NCBI RefSeq assembly: GCF_028898845.1 | Contig: NZ_CP118574.1 | Coordinates: 7,117,001 to 7,181,000 of the forward strand | Source: Streptomyces sp. WZ-12 | GTDB taxonomy: Bacteria; Actinomycetota; Actinomycetes; Streptomycetales; Streptomycetaceae | Direction of reading: 5' to 3' | DNA length: 64,000 nt | Part shown: piece after piece, positions 16,057 through 23,592 of the stretch | Numbering within the stretch: position 1 is the stretch's first letter | Layout: every line of letters starts with the position of its first letter | Program-made: the position numbers and the translations under genes | The notes under the pieces: model-generated | Databases searched by the model: none | The model's input: only the letters and a program-made list of their open reading frames with translations | What the model was told of the DNA's origin: nothing

Positions 16057-16348
16057 GAGCCGTCAGCCTAACGCCTCGAACTCAGCAACCGTTCGGACAA
16101 ACAGAACCGGGCCCCACAGACCACGTCTGTCAGGGACGTAATCCGGAGGACCCGGACCGCCAAGCTATCCGCGCGGTCTCTGCCGCGATCCGGGACACTC
16201 CGCACCACACCGGGCATCACCCGATAGGTGGCTCTCAATCCCGCCGAAGACTACGGCCCCTCTGCCGAGTCCATCCCCACCGCGGACGGCCTAACACTGG
16301 CTCCGCTTCTCACCGGAACCCCGGCTCTCATATGCCCCGGCAAAAACA

Positions 16349-16355
16349 GTCAGGG
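16349..16355. repeat. Right copy of IS21 target duplication
   Basis: GTCAGGG immediately after the right IS end, matching 12712-12718. Confidence 0.85.
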
Positions 16356-16750
16356 AGTTCCACGATCGTTTCGGCGTCGAGCGTGAAGGCTCCACGGACG
16401 ACAAGGAGAACCTGCTCGCGCTGCGCCGGCGCCTCATCGAGGAGGAGTGCAAGGAGGCCGCTGTTGAGTTGACGCGCCTGGGGCGCAGGCTGGCGCGCGG
16501 TCAGTATGGACAGAGTGCCCGGGTGGCGTTGGCAAAGGAGTTGGCCGACATTCTGTACGTCACCTATGGCACTGCTGAAATCCTCGGCATCCCCCTGGAG
16601 GACGTCTTCCAGGAGGTGCACCGCAGCAACATGTCCAAGCTGGGGCTCAGTGGCCGACCGGTGCGACGGCACGACGGCAAGGTACTGAAGGGCCCCAACT
16701 ACCAGGAGGCGGACGTCGCTGGGGTGATGTCCGGGAAGATGGCTGCGTGA
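16356..16750 (+). pseudogene. 3' part of the split MazG-like gene
   Basis: This fragment encodes the body of a MazG/phosphoribosyl-ATP pyrophosphohydrolase-like all-alpha NTP pyrophosphatase: RRRLIEEECKEA (EExxE metal site) and KELADILYVTYGTAEILG (ELAD motif), ending KGPNYQEADVAGVM. Phage MazG-like enzymes hydrolyse (d)NTPs and may blunt stress or clean nucleotide pools. It continues in frame the fragment at 12520-12718 once the IS is removed. An internal ATG in this fragment might still make a truncated protein, but the first metal-binding helix would be poorly covered. Confidence 0.8.
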
Positions 16751-16759
16751 GGGATTGAG

Positions 16760-16942
16760 ATGACGGTTGTGGAGCGGCTCGACACCTTTCTTAGCCATCA
16801 GGATGCCAGCGACTATCTGCACGCCTACGCCCGGAACTTGACCCGGCTCAAGCAGACACCCCGCTACGGCGTGAGAATTGGCGAGCGGGTCTGGATAAAC
16901 GGTAAACCTCAGTGGCCGATCTACCTGATAGACAGCGAATAG
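16760..16942 (+). CDS. Small hypothetical protein, 60 aa
   Basis: ATG 16760 follows GAGGGATTGAG, nine bases after the MazG-like stop, so it belonged to the same operon. The product (MTVVERLDTFLSHQDASDYL) is helical at the N-terminus and ends in a beta hairpin (RVWINGKPQWPIYLIDSE). A strong terminator follows at 16955. Family unknown. Confidence 0.6.
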   Translation: MTVVERLDTFLSHQDASDYLHAYARNLTRLKQTPRYGVRIGERVWINGKPQWPIYLIDSE

Positions 16943-16954
16943 AACTGACAACAC

Positions 16955-16984
16955 AGGTCCCCGCCCGTGGAGGGCGGGGACCTT
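16955..16984 (+). terminator. Strong hairpin terminator
   Basis: AGGTCCCCGCCC and GGGCGGGGACCT form a perfect 12-bp stem with a 5-nt loop. It closes the integrase-MazG operon. Confidence 0.8.
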
Positions 16985-17087
16985 CGCATTGCAGAAGTTG
17001 GGAAGGTCTCCGCCTCTCAGATGCAAGCTAACGACCGACTGCACCGCTGACAGACGATTGATGAAGTCGACCAGCAGGAGCAGCTCC

Positions 17088-17513
17088 ATGGCCAAGAAAT
17101 ACCCCAAGCCGCGCCCCACTCCGCAGCCACATCTCAAGTCCGGGAAATACTCGAAGCGGCAGCTCGACCGTCTCCAGTATCAAGCCCGCAAGAACGCCAG
17201 TCCTAAGGCGCGGGAGCGCCTGGAAGCCTTCGACAGTGGTGACTTGGACGCGCTTGTCACGTTTAACACCTATCCGGACCACACCATCAACCGGAACCGT
17301 CCTCGAACTGTCGCTGCTGGATACGACTACGGGACGCACACTCTTCGCGTGATGTTCCGTAACGGTGAAGACGGGCGTGGGACAAGGGGCGGCGCGGTGT
17401 ATGAGTACTACCGAGTTCCCGAGAACGTATGGCGCCATGTCCGCAAGGCCCGGTCTGAGGGTCGGTACATCAATTCGACCATCAACAACTATCCGTACCG
17501 GCGAATCGCCTAA
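17088..17513 (+). CDS. KTSC-domain-like protein, 141 aa
   Basis: ATG 17088 is chosen because AGGAG lies seven bases upstream; earlier in-frame ATGs at 16989 and 17061 lack such a site. The N-terminus is very basic (MAKKYPKPRPTPQPHLKSGKY). The C-terminal half has VAAGYDYGTHTLRVMFRNG, then YEYYRVPENVWRHVRKARSEG and NSTINNYPYRRI, matching the small KTSC fold found beside phage and plasmid genes. Function of KTSC proteins is not settled; nucleic-acid binding is plausible given the basic tail. Confidence 0.65.
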   Translation: MAKKYPKPRPTPQPHLKSGKYSKRQLDRLQYQARKNASPKARERLEAFDSGDLDALVTFNTYPDHTINRNRPRTVAAGYDYGTHTLRVMFRNGEDGRGTRGGAVYEYYRVPENVWRHVRKARSEGRYINSTINNYPYRRIA

Positions 17514-17517
17514 CACG

Positions 17518-17555
17518 TTCCTCATGCCCCTACATACGTTCTGAGGCATGAGGAA
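17518..17555 (+). terminator. Hairpin overlapping the next start codon
   Basis: TTCCTCATGCC (17518-17528) pairs with GGCATGAGGAA (17545-17555), an 11-bp perfect stem after the KTSC gene. The right arm contains the ATG (17548) of the next frame, so it may be a terminator, a translational switch, or evidence that the true start lies further down (17623). Confidence 0.5.
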
Positions 17556-17787
17556 CTTCTTTGTACGCAGGACCCGAGTCAACCAGGGCCAGCGGCTTGT
17601 CTTCCGGACGTGGACCCAAGAGATGTCCTCGCCGTACCGGCGCTGTGAGAACACCCTCGTCGTCCGCGTCGGCGGACACCATGCCATCGCCTTCGGCAGG
17701 TGGGAAGCAGCGCTGCCGAACGAAGATGCGGCGATGGCTGCCGTCTTCCGGCAGGACCGGCTGGACTTGAGGTATGCGGATGGCTGA
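17548..17787 (+). CDS. Hypothetical protein, 79 aa
   Basis: The frame has clear GC3 bias and encodes MRNFFVRRTRVNQGQRLVFR and later AIAFGRWEAALPNEDAAMAA. The start lies in a hairpin arm with only a weak ribosome site; ATG 17623 is an alternative. Its stop overlaps the start of the next small gene, indicating coupling. Family unknown. Confidence 0.5.
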   Translation: MRNFFVRRTRVNQGQRLVFRTWTQEMSSPYRRCENTLVVRVGGHHAIAFGRWEAALPNEDAAMAAVFRQDRLDLRYADG

Positions 17788-17887
17788 GCACGACGTGGTG
17801 CGAGACCTCGTTGCCCGCCAGGCCGCCGACGTCGACGAGGAGATGGAACTGCTGGAGATGCTGGGGTTGATGCACGAATGCGAGTAA
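17780..17887 (+). CDS. Tiny acidic protein, 35 aa
   Basis: ATG 17780 to TAA 17887 encodes MAEHDVVRDLVARQAADVDE and a short acidic helix ending GLMHECE. It overlaps the upstream stop by 8 nt and the downstream start by 10 nt, and codon bias is good, which together support a real coupled gene. Function unknown. Confidence 0.5.
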   Translation: MAEHDVVRDLVARQAADVDEEMELLEMLGLMHECE

Positions 17888-18153
17888 CGAAGCGCCTCAA
17901 GGACCTGCTCCCTGCCCATCGTCACCGGAGCACCGTTCTCCGGCGGTTGGAGACGGCAGACAGGGGCCAGGTGCTCACCATCGCCGACAATGCCCAGACC
18001 CAGCTCGGCGCGACCATGCGTCAGCTGCGGGAGAACGCGACTCCCGATGCCCTAGAGGAGGGAACTGAGGCGCTGGTCATTCTTGTTGGCGCCTTCGAAA
18101 CTTTGGCCCGTCGCTGTCGAGTTGACGCTTCCGAGGGCGCCGGACCAAGTTGA
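17878..18153 (+). CDS. Hypothetical helical protein, 91 aa
   Basis: ATG 17878 overlaps the previous gene. The product is mostly amphipathic helix (STVLRRLETADRGQVLTIAD; MRQLRENATPDALEEGTEAL) without known motifs. Its 3' end overlaps the convergent minus-strand gene by about 77 nt, unusual for phage genes, so one of the two termini may be over-extended. Confidence 0.5.
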   Translation: MRVTKRLKDLLPAHRHRSTVLRRLETADRGQVLTIADNAQTQLGATMRQLRENATPDALEEGTEALVILVGAFETLARRCRVDASEGAGPS

Positions 18154-18428
18154 GTGAGTCGGCCCGGACACGGGCATCCGCGCGGTGCAGAAGATGCTCT
18201 GGGATTGGCTTGCCATGCTGGAGAGCATGGAGCATGTCGTCAATGTCCCAGAGACGGCGCTCCAGATGGTCAACTTTCGCTCGCCAGTCATCAAGCCATG
18301 AGGCAGCTGCGCTGGGCGTGAGCTGGCCCTTGCTGTCGCGTGCAAGATGCTCGACAGCGATCTGCTCGTCCAGCAGTCCTGATTCGACTGCGACGCCGTA
18401 GAAACGGATCAGGTTGATCAGCGACACG
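18077..18428 (-). CDS. Hypothetical protein, 117 aa
   Basis: I place the start at GTG 18428, which follows GGTGAGGGGTTCCTC and lies ten bases after the stop of the membrane-protein gene, so the two form a leftward pair. The product has LLDEQIAVEHLARDSKGQLT and WRAKVDHLERRLWDIDDMLH, a helical core, then a basic tail. Family not recognised. The end overlaps the convergent plus-strand gene. Confidence 0.5.
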
Positions 18429-18437
18429 AGGAACCCC

Positions 18438-19076
18438 TCACCGATGAGGACGGCGCCACGGCGTACCCGGCAGGTCGCCAGTGTCGATGCCTCGGTACAG
18501 GCAGCAGTAGATCGCCTCACGGTACAGCCTTGTATGCCACTGGGGGGCCGGCAGCGCTGACAGCACGGCGCGACCCATCGTGGTGAACATCCAGTAGACC
18601 GGCTGGGACATGGTGCGCGTGGCGTACTCCAAGCCGGAGTGCGACTTCGGTAGTTGGCTGGTCAGCTCGACCCTGTTCCAGGCTCGCATGAGCCTCGTGA
18701 ACGTCCGTATTGCTGTGGCGAGGTAGAGGGGGAGCGATACCAGCGTGACGGTGTAGAGGACGGCGACGAGGACGTTGTGCACCGTCAGGTCGGGCTCGAT
18801 CCAGTTGTAGTGCTCGTCGTAGTCGCCGGACGGCTTGGCGAGCATCGTGATGAACAGAGCCACGAAGCCGCCGGCTAAGCCCACTCCCGAGGTCACGGTG
18901 AGGGTGCGGTGCACTCTTGAGTAGAAGGTGCATTGGTTGGCGTAGCCGCGGCATCTGGCGACCTTGCGTTCCACCCAGGCGTCGCCGTGCTCCTGGCGGT
19001 CGCGCCACTCATCGACCAGTCCTGCGCCCCATTGGACTCCAGCTGATCCCCACCCGGCTGCGCTGAAGACGTCCAC
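18438..19076 (-). CDS. Two-helix membrane protein, 212 aa
   Basis: GTG 19076 follows GGGGAGGAT. After a charged N-terminal 65 residues come two hydrophobic helices (GVGLAGGFVALFITMLA about 70-86; VLVAVLYTVTLVSLPLYLAT about 113-132) and a long cytoplasmic C-terminal part. It resembles SLATT- or DUF4231-like two-helix proteins, but I cannot assign it firmly. It is transcribed away from the terminase, with a 157-bp divergent gap that must hold promoters for both. Such genes near the head module are often lysogenic accessory (moron) genes. Confidence 0.55.
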   Translation of the reverse strand: MDVFSAAGWGSAGVQWGAGLVDEWRDRQEHGDAWVERKVARCRGYANQCTFYSRVHRTLTVTSGVGLAGGFVALFITMLAKPSGDYDEHYNWIEPDLTVHNVLVAVLYTVTLVSLPLYLATAIRTFTRLMRAWNRVELTSQLPKSHSGLEYATRTMSQPVYWMFTTMGRAVLSALPAPQWHTRLYREAIYCCLYRGIDTGDLPGTPWRRPHR

Positions 19077-19233
19077 AGCATCCTCCCCACCCTGACGACG
19101 TGGACTCCCACCCTACTGACCAGTGATCGTTTCGCCCACACCTGGGCGTACTGGTACGGGAATTGGCGGGTAACAGGTTGTTCGGCACGAATTTTAGCCT
19201 CGAACCATTCCTAGAGGTTTGAGGGGGAAATCG

Positions 19234-20784
19234 ATGCCCGAAGTCATCGAGCAACAGTCAGGGGAGACAGCGGATGATGTCATCGCCAAGGATGTCCAAG
19301 AGGAGTTCAGTCAGAAAACTGTAGACCAGGTCCTCGACAAGATGCTTCTAGTCGTCGATGAACTGTCGGGGCACCCGCTGCGCCCTTATCAGATACCCAT
19401 GGCGCGGCGCATCTTGGAATCGCTCATCATCGGCGACGCCAAAACTCTCACGGCATGCTGGGCTCGTCAGAGTGGAAAGACGGAGGTGTTGGTCAATACG
19501 ATCAGTGCCGCGATGATCATGTTTCCCCGACTCGCCCCTATCTTCCCCAACCTTATGGGGAGATTTCGTGAGGGTGTGTGGGTGGGGGCGTTTGCGCCGG
19601 TTGAGGATATGGCGTCCAACCTATTCGGCCGTTTTGCGTCTCGGCTCACCTCTGAACGCGCTCAGGAGCTTCTCCAGGACCCGGAGATCGATGACAAGGT
19701 ATCGGCTCGTACTCAGGAACTGAAGCTCGTTAAGTGTGGCTCGTTGGTGCGTAAACAAACGTGCCATCCGAGGGCGCAGATCGAGGGCCGGACCTACCAC
19801 GTAGTCCTAGTGGATGAGGCCCAGGTCGCCGATGAGCGGGTGGTTAACAAGTCGATCAGCCCGATGCTGGCGAGCACCCGAGGAACGATGATTCTCACGG
19901 GCACGCCGACCTATCACAAGGGTGTCTTTTACAAGGTAATCCAGCAGAACAAGCGAGCCCAGACCAAGCGCAGTGTACGCCAGAATCATTTCGAAGCTAC
20001 GTGGCGTGACGTCGCCCGAGCGCATCCTGACTACGGGGTCTATGTCGAAGCCGAGAAACTCAAAATTGGCGAGGATTCCGATGAGTTCAAGCTGAGTTAC
20101 CGGCTCATCTGGATGCTCGACAAGGGAATGCTCACGACCTCAGAGAAATTTGAGCGACTGTGTGACAACTCGATGCAGACCTTGAAGGCGTACAACTTGT
20201 CGCCTGTCCTGGTGGGCATTGACCCGGCTCGCAAACAGGACTCGACGATCGTCACGGTTACTTGGGTGGACTGGGATCATCCTGACGAGTATGGAACCTA
20301 TGAGCACCGGGTGCTGAACTGGCTCGACTTGGGTGGATTGGAATGGGAAGAGCAGTACTATCGGATCGTTGATTTCTTGTCTGCCTACAAGATATGGGCC
20401 ATAGCTGTCGATATTGGTGGCGTTGGTGACGTCGTGGCAAGTCGTCTGAAGGTACTCATGCCTGACGTCGAACTCGTCGAGTGTAAGTCGGACCGGGGTG
20501 CTCAGTCTCAGCGTTGGAAGCATTTGATGGAGCTCATGCGGCAGGGAAAGATCGGCTGGCCCGGTCATTCGAAGGCTCGCAGGCTCAAGGTGTGGCGGCG
20601 CTTCCAGCAGCAGATGGAGGATGCGGAACTCCGCTTCGAGGGTCCGAACGTTATCGTGGCAGCGCCTGACGAAGTGGGCGCACATGACGACTATGTGGAT
20701 TCCCTGGCTCTGTCCACCTGGGCGTCAGCAGAGCTATCTATGCCCGAGGTTCAAAGCAGCTCCAACCCCTTTTATGCGAGCTAA
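19234..20784 (+). CDS. Terminase large subunit
   Basis: ATG 19234 (MPEVIEQQSG) is preceded by GAGGGGGAAATCG. The 516-residue protein has an N-terminal ATPase: ACWARQSGKTE (Walker A, about residue 76), YHVVLVDEAQ (Walker B with catalytic Glu, about 194) and LTGTPTYHKG (coupling motif). The C-terminal RNase H-like nuclease has LVGIDPARKQDS (about 329), AIAVDIGGVGD and DYVDSLALSTW. It packages DNA into proheads and cuts it. No small terminase gene is recognisable just upstream. Confidence 0.9.
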   Translation: MPEVIEQQSGETADDVIAKDVQEEFSQKTVDQVLDKMLLVVDELSGHPLRPYQIPMARRILESLIIGDAKTLTACWARQSGKTEVLVNTISAAMIMFPRLAPIFPNLMGRFREGVWVGAFAPVEDMASNLFGRFASRLTSERAQELLQDPEIDDKVSARTQELKLVKCGSLVRKQTCHPRAQIEGRTYHVVLVDEAQVADERVVNKSISPMLASTRGTMILTGTPTYHKGVFYKVIQQNKRAQTKRSVRQNHFEATWRDVARAHPDYGVYVEAEKLKIGEDSDEFKLSYRLIWMLDKGMLTTSEKFERLCDNSMQTLKAYNLSPVLVGIDPARKQDSTIVTVTWVDWDHPDEYGTYEHRVLNWLDLGGLEWEEQYYRIVDFLSAYKIWAIAVDIGGVGDVVASRLKVLMPDVELVECKSDRGAQSQRWKHLMELMRQGKIGWPGHSKARRLKVWRRFQQQMEDAELRFEGPNVIVAAPDEVGAHDDYVDSLALSTWASAELSMPEVQSSSNPFYAS

Positions 20785-20820
20785 CCCTAGGCTGCTTTCG
20801 GAGATGCCCAGGGTTAGCTC
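20778..20820 (+). terminator. Terminator after the terminase gene
   Basis: GAGCTAACCCT (20778-20788) and AGGGTTAGCTC (20810-20820) form an 11-bp stem that includes the terminase stop codon. Confidence 0.7.
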
Positions 20821-20867
20821 ATTAAGTTCAGCGTGTTTTGGGCGTAGTAGTGGCGACAGGAATCAGC

Positions 20868-21137
20868 TTAGCTGCCATTACTAGCCCCACCTGCGGTGGT
20901 GCCTTCTGGTGTGCCTTCGATGGGATGGGTGGGACCAGGAGTCCCGCCATGTGTGGGCGAAATGGTCGGAGGAGGTGAGGTAGGCAGAGTTGGTTTTCCC
21001 TCGCCAGTCAAGAAGCACTCCATGTACGGAGCCTTGCCAGGCTCCTTGGCGCTGGCTGACGTGACGGTAAGTCCAATGGCGAGTCCAGTGATCAGGGAAC
21101 CCGCGGCAATCGAGATAGGGGCTATTAACTTCTTCAC
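20868..21137 (-). CDS. Small secreted or membrane-anchored protein, 89 aa
   Basis: GTG 21137 follows AAGGAC. The N-terminus MKKLIAPISIAAGSLITGLA with following LTVTSASAKEPG is a typical Sec signal peptide (cleavage likely after SASA). The mature part is short with a Pro/Thr-rich, probably disordered tail (LPTSPPPTISPTHGG). It runs against the structural genes, so it is likely a lysogenically expressed surface moron. Family not recognised. Confidence 0.6.
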   Translation of the reverse strand: MKKLIAPISIAAGSLITGLAIGLTVTSASAKEPGKAPYMECFLTGEGKPTLPTSPPPTISPTHGGTPGPTHPIEGTPEGTTAGGASNGS

Positions 21138-21279
21138 GTTCAGTCCTTATGTGATTCGAGGCGGTAGAGGATAAGTGGTGATCTTAGCAGACATGATCAT
21201 CTTGCATCCGTTATGTGATACCTAGTCCCCTTATGTTTCCGGATAATTGATGCTGACCGTGCTGGTATCAGGAGGCCCT

Positions 21280-21840
21280 ATGTCGACACCGCCCGACCCC
21301 ATCGAAGATCTCAAGAGGCAGATCGCGGAAGTCAACAAGGAAGTGGGGGGACTCAAGAAGCAGAATGCCGAACTGGCGGCACGCAACTCCCAGCTTGAAC
21401 ACGACAAAACCAGCCTGGCTGAGGAGCTGAAGGATGCCCTACTCGGGCTGAAGCCTTCGCAGTTCTACCCGACGACTCCCTCGGACGACCCGTTCCTCAC
21501 CGAGGGGTACACCATCCAACAGCCCCGCATCGGGAAGCCAACGAGCCCCACTGCGCTGACGGCGGCGTACACATTGGACGACAACGTCCCCCAGTTCACC
21601 TTCGCCTGGAAGACACCCGAGGCTGGCGCGCCGGCTCTGTATCGCATCGACATGCGCGAGGGCGAGATCGAGGGGCCGCAGCACTACCGCTTCGTTGAGG
21701 TCGACGGCCAACTCACCTCCTATACCTGGACGTTCAAGGGCAGCATCGCGCGCTCCCCGTCGTACCTCTTCGGCGTCACGGCCGTGGGAGCGGACGGTCG
21801 ACGGCCGGCGCCCTTGGCGGTCCGCGCGGTCGTCCAGTGA
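21280..21840 (+). CDS. Hypothetical structural protein, coiled coil plus beta domain, 186 aa
   Basis: ATG 21280 follows a perfect AGGAGG. Residues about 6-55 form a coiled coil (IEDLKRQIAEVNKEVGGLKK; heptads with Leu/Val), then a beta-sandwich-like domain with YTLDDNVPQFTFAWKTPEAG and DGQLTSYTWTFKGS, resembling an Ig/FN3 fold. The stop overlaps the next gene (GTGA/TGACATG). It may be a head-decoration or accessory virion protein. Confidence 0.6.
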   Translation: MSTPPDPIEDLKRQIAEVNKEVGGLKKQNAELAARNSQLEHDKTSLAEELKDALLGLKPSQFYPTTPSDDPFLTEGYTIQQPRIGKPTSPTALTAAYTLDDNVPQFTFAWKTPEAGAPALYRIDMREGEIEGPQHYRFVEVDGQLTSYTWTFKGSIARSPSYLFGVTAVGADGRRPAPLAVRAVVQ

Positions 21841-21841
21841 C

Positions 21842-22322
21842 ATGTCGATGCGATCCATGGTGGATACCTGGCTGGACATCTCAGCACCCGATCCGGCCGC
21901 CCTGCTGCGATGGCGCCGAGGAGCCGCCGCTGTTCCCCAAGCACATCGAGCAGGTGACGATCCAGGCTCGGTTCCTGTGGGGGACGGCCGACACCTACCG
22001 AGCCAGCCTCCTCGTACGCGCCAACGCCCCTCTTGTGGACACCAAGGAGGGATTGGTCGTTCTGCCACAGACAGCACGTGTCCCCATCTGGGACGGCAAG
22101 CTCACGATGACCCTGCCCGCCTCCAACGGCCCGACCCTGGCCACGCCGATCTATTACTCGGTCTGGGAGGTGATGCCGAGTGGGCGCACGTTCACAATCC
22201 GCGTCCCCTCCGGCGTTGGGGACACCGTCCAGCAACTCCACGCCCTGGAGGCTGACGAGCCCTACCAACAGATCCCCGTCCCCCGGCTGAATAGCCACAC
22301 CTACAACTGGATGAACAGGTGA
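21842..22322 (+). CDS. Hypothetical protein needing a +1 frameshift
   Basis: ATG 21842 gives a natural N-terminus (MSMRSMVDTWLDISAPDPAA) in one frame, while the convincing body (HIEQVTIQARFLWGTADTYR to NSHTYNWMNR) is in the +1 frame. In the body frame the region before about 21915 reads as Cys/Trp/Pro-rich nonsense. A +1 shift anywhere in 21909-21938 joins them; CCC-C at 21935 is a known slip-prone motif, and an extra base near 21909 would equally explain it. A GTG at 21837 would keep one frame but gives the poor N-terminus. The body is beta-rich; function unknown. Confidence 0.45.
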
Positions 22323-22346
22323 CGGCCACCGCGTAGGCTCAGGACC

Positions 22347-22985
22347 ATGAGCCCGATCACCACCTCCTGGTCCATCCGTACGGCCGCCGCCGGTGACGGC
22401 GCCAGCGTCGGCGATCTCGCCGCCGTCGCCCTGGGATGTACTGATCCCGACCCGGGGAAGGGGCTGCCGGCGCAGATCGACGCTCATGGCGGGTACGTCG
22501 AGGTGCCACACGGCACAGGCACCTGCCGCGTCGCCGCAGACGACAAGGGTGTAGTGGGGATGGTCTACACAGCCCCACCCGTTTCCTGGATCGAGGCGCA
22601 TCCCGCCGCCGTCCAACCCCTACTCGCCCGCTACTTCACCAAGGTCGAGCTCCTCGCCGTCCGGGAGGAACAGCGCGAGCAAGGGGTCGGCGGTGCACTC
22701 ATCTCAGCAGTGGAGACGGCCGAGAGGGACCGAGGCGCTCACCTCCTGTTTGCGAACGTCGACCTTCGGGACCGCAAGATCCTGGTCTGGTACAGGCGCC
22801 GGGGCTACACGATCGCCGCACCGAGCGAGCCGATCATCCTCACCAGCAGCCGAGGCCCTCTCAGTCTCGTCGACACGGGCGACGGATACCTCCTGGCCGC
22901 CAAGGCCATCCAGCCTGGCTGCCGACTGACCCGCGCTCAGGTTGGCCAGGAGACCTGCCTCTTCGTCGAGCAGAAGCGCGGATAA
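22347..22985 (+). CDS. GNAT-family N-acetyltransferase
   Basis: ATG 22347 follows AGGCTCAGGA. The 212-residue protein has the GNAT core: beta4 KVELLAVREEQ then the acetyl-CoA loop REQGVGGAL (R/QxxGxG/A, about residues 112-120), alpha3 ISAVETAERDRGAH and the beta5-alpha4 region LFANVDL...VWYRRRGY. A C-terminal extension follows. It should transfer an acetyl group from acetyl-CoA to an amine; substrate unknown. Its position among head genes is unusual for an enzyme and suggests a moron or a host-modifying virion enzyme. Confidence 0.75.
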   Translation: MSPITTSWSIRTAAAGDGASVGDLAAVALGCTDPDPGKGLPAQIDAHGGYVEVPHGTGTCRVAADDKGVVGMVYTAPPVSWIEAHPAAVQPLLARYFTKVELLAVREEQREQGVGGALISAVETAERDRGAHLLFANVDLRDRKILVWYRRRGYTIAAPSEPIILTSSRGPLSLVDTGDGYLLAAKAIQPGCRLTRAQVGQETCLFVEQKRG

Positions 22986-23010
22986 CACTCGGGCTGGAGC
23001 CGCCCGCAGC

Positions 23011-23035
23011 ATGGAGAAGAGTGCACTCTCTCCAT
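23011..23035. repeat. Palindromic hairpin before the 23051 gene
   Basis: ATGGAG-a-AGAGTG and CACTCTCTCCAT pair with one bulged base around AGAGTGCACTCT. It lies between the GNAT stop and the next ribosome site and may act as a terminator or operator. Confidence 0.4.
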
Positions 23036-23050
23036 GAATGAGGTACTGAT

Positions 23051-23461
23051 ATGCCTTCCAGCCCACTCGCGCCGGTTCCGGGCGTCCCTGAGAGGGGACA
23101 GCCTGAGTACACCAACAAGACCACCACCAACGCCTCCCGGAAGGGTCGTCTGCGTTTCGAAGAGGGCCTCGCCACGGATACAGATGTTCCGCGCGATTTC
23201 GGAGTTGGCGTGCTCTCCGGTTATGAGACCGCACCCGGTCGACCTAATCACAACAAGCGTGTCTGGATTAAGCCCGCTGCTGAGACGCTCCAGGAGCGGG
23301 CACATGTCGGCTCCGCTGCATGGCCGGAGGGACCCCAGTTTCTTGGGTCCTTCGTCGACGGCGCTGGCTCGGGCGCGGAGCTGAAGTACCAGGCGGCTGT
23401 TCGCGATGGCGGTCACCAGAACCGTCCCAACTACGCGCGGATTTCCGACTCCAACAAGTAA
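23051..23461 (+). CDS. Hypothetical structural protein, 136 aa
   Basis: ATG 23051 follows GAGGTACTGAT. The protein opens MPSSPLAPVPGVPERGQPEY and is rich in Gly, Asn and Arg with few hydrophobic stretches, consistent with a head-associated or decoration protein. A terminator follows directly, before the portal gene. Family not recognised. Confidence 0.55.
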   Translation: MPSSPLAPVPGVPERGQPEYTNKTTTNASRKGRLRFEEGLATDTDVPRDFGVGVLSGYETAPGRPNHNKRVWIKPAAETLQERAHVGSAAWPEGPQFLGSFVDGAGSGAELKYQAAVRDGGHQNRPNYARISDSNK

Positions 23462-23480
23462 ACAGGCACGACACCAGAAC

Positions 23481-23525
23481 ATCCTCCCGGCTACCGGTCT
23501 TTCCAGACTCGCTGGGAGGATTTTC
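23481..23525 (+). terminator. Rho-independent terminator before portal
   Basis: ATCCTCCC (23481-23488) pairs with GGGAGGAT (23514-23521), followed by TTTTC. Confidence 0.75.
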
Positions 23526-23592
23526 TGCGTAAGTTGAAGTCGTGCTCCGAGGGTCGCCTCCTGCACGTACCTGTATGGGAGGTGATGCCCGG

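Larger units (their letters stand above)
12719..16348. mobile_element. IS21-family element with a peptidase passenger
   Basis: The 3630-bp element is bounded by inverted terminal repeats, 12719-12772 and 16295-16348, that agree at 42 of 54 positions and begin TGTTTTT. Subterminal GTTTGGGAGCC repeats near 12734 and 12783 fit the multiple terminal sites of IS21. Flanks carry the 7-bp duplication GTCAGGG. It encodes IstA and IstB and, unusually, a third gene on the opposite strand for a VanX-like D-Ala-D-Ala dipeptidase between istB and the right end. The intact duplication and the clean in-frame repair of the target gene point to recent insertion. Confidence 0.85.
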
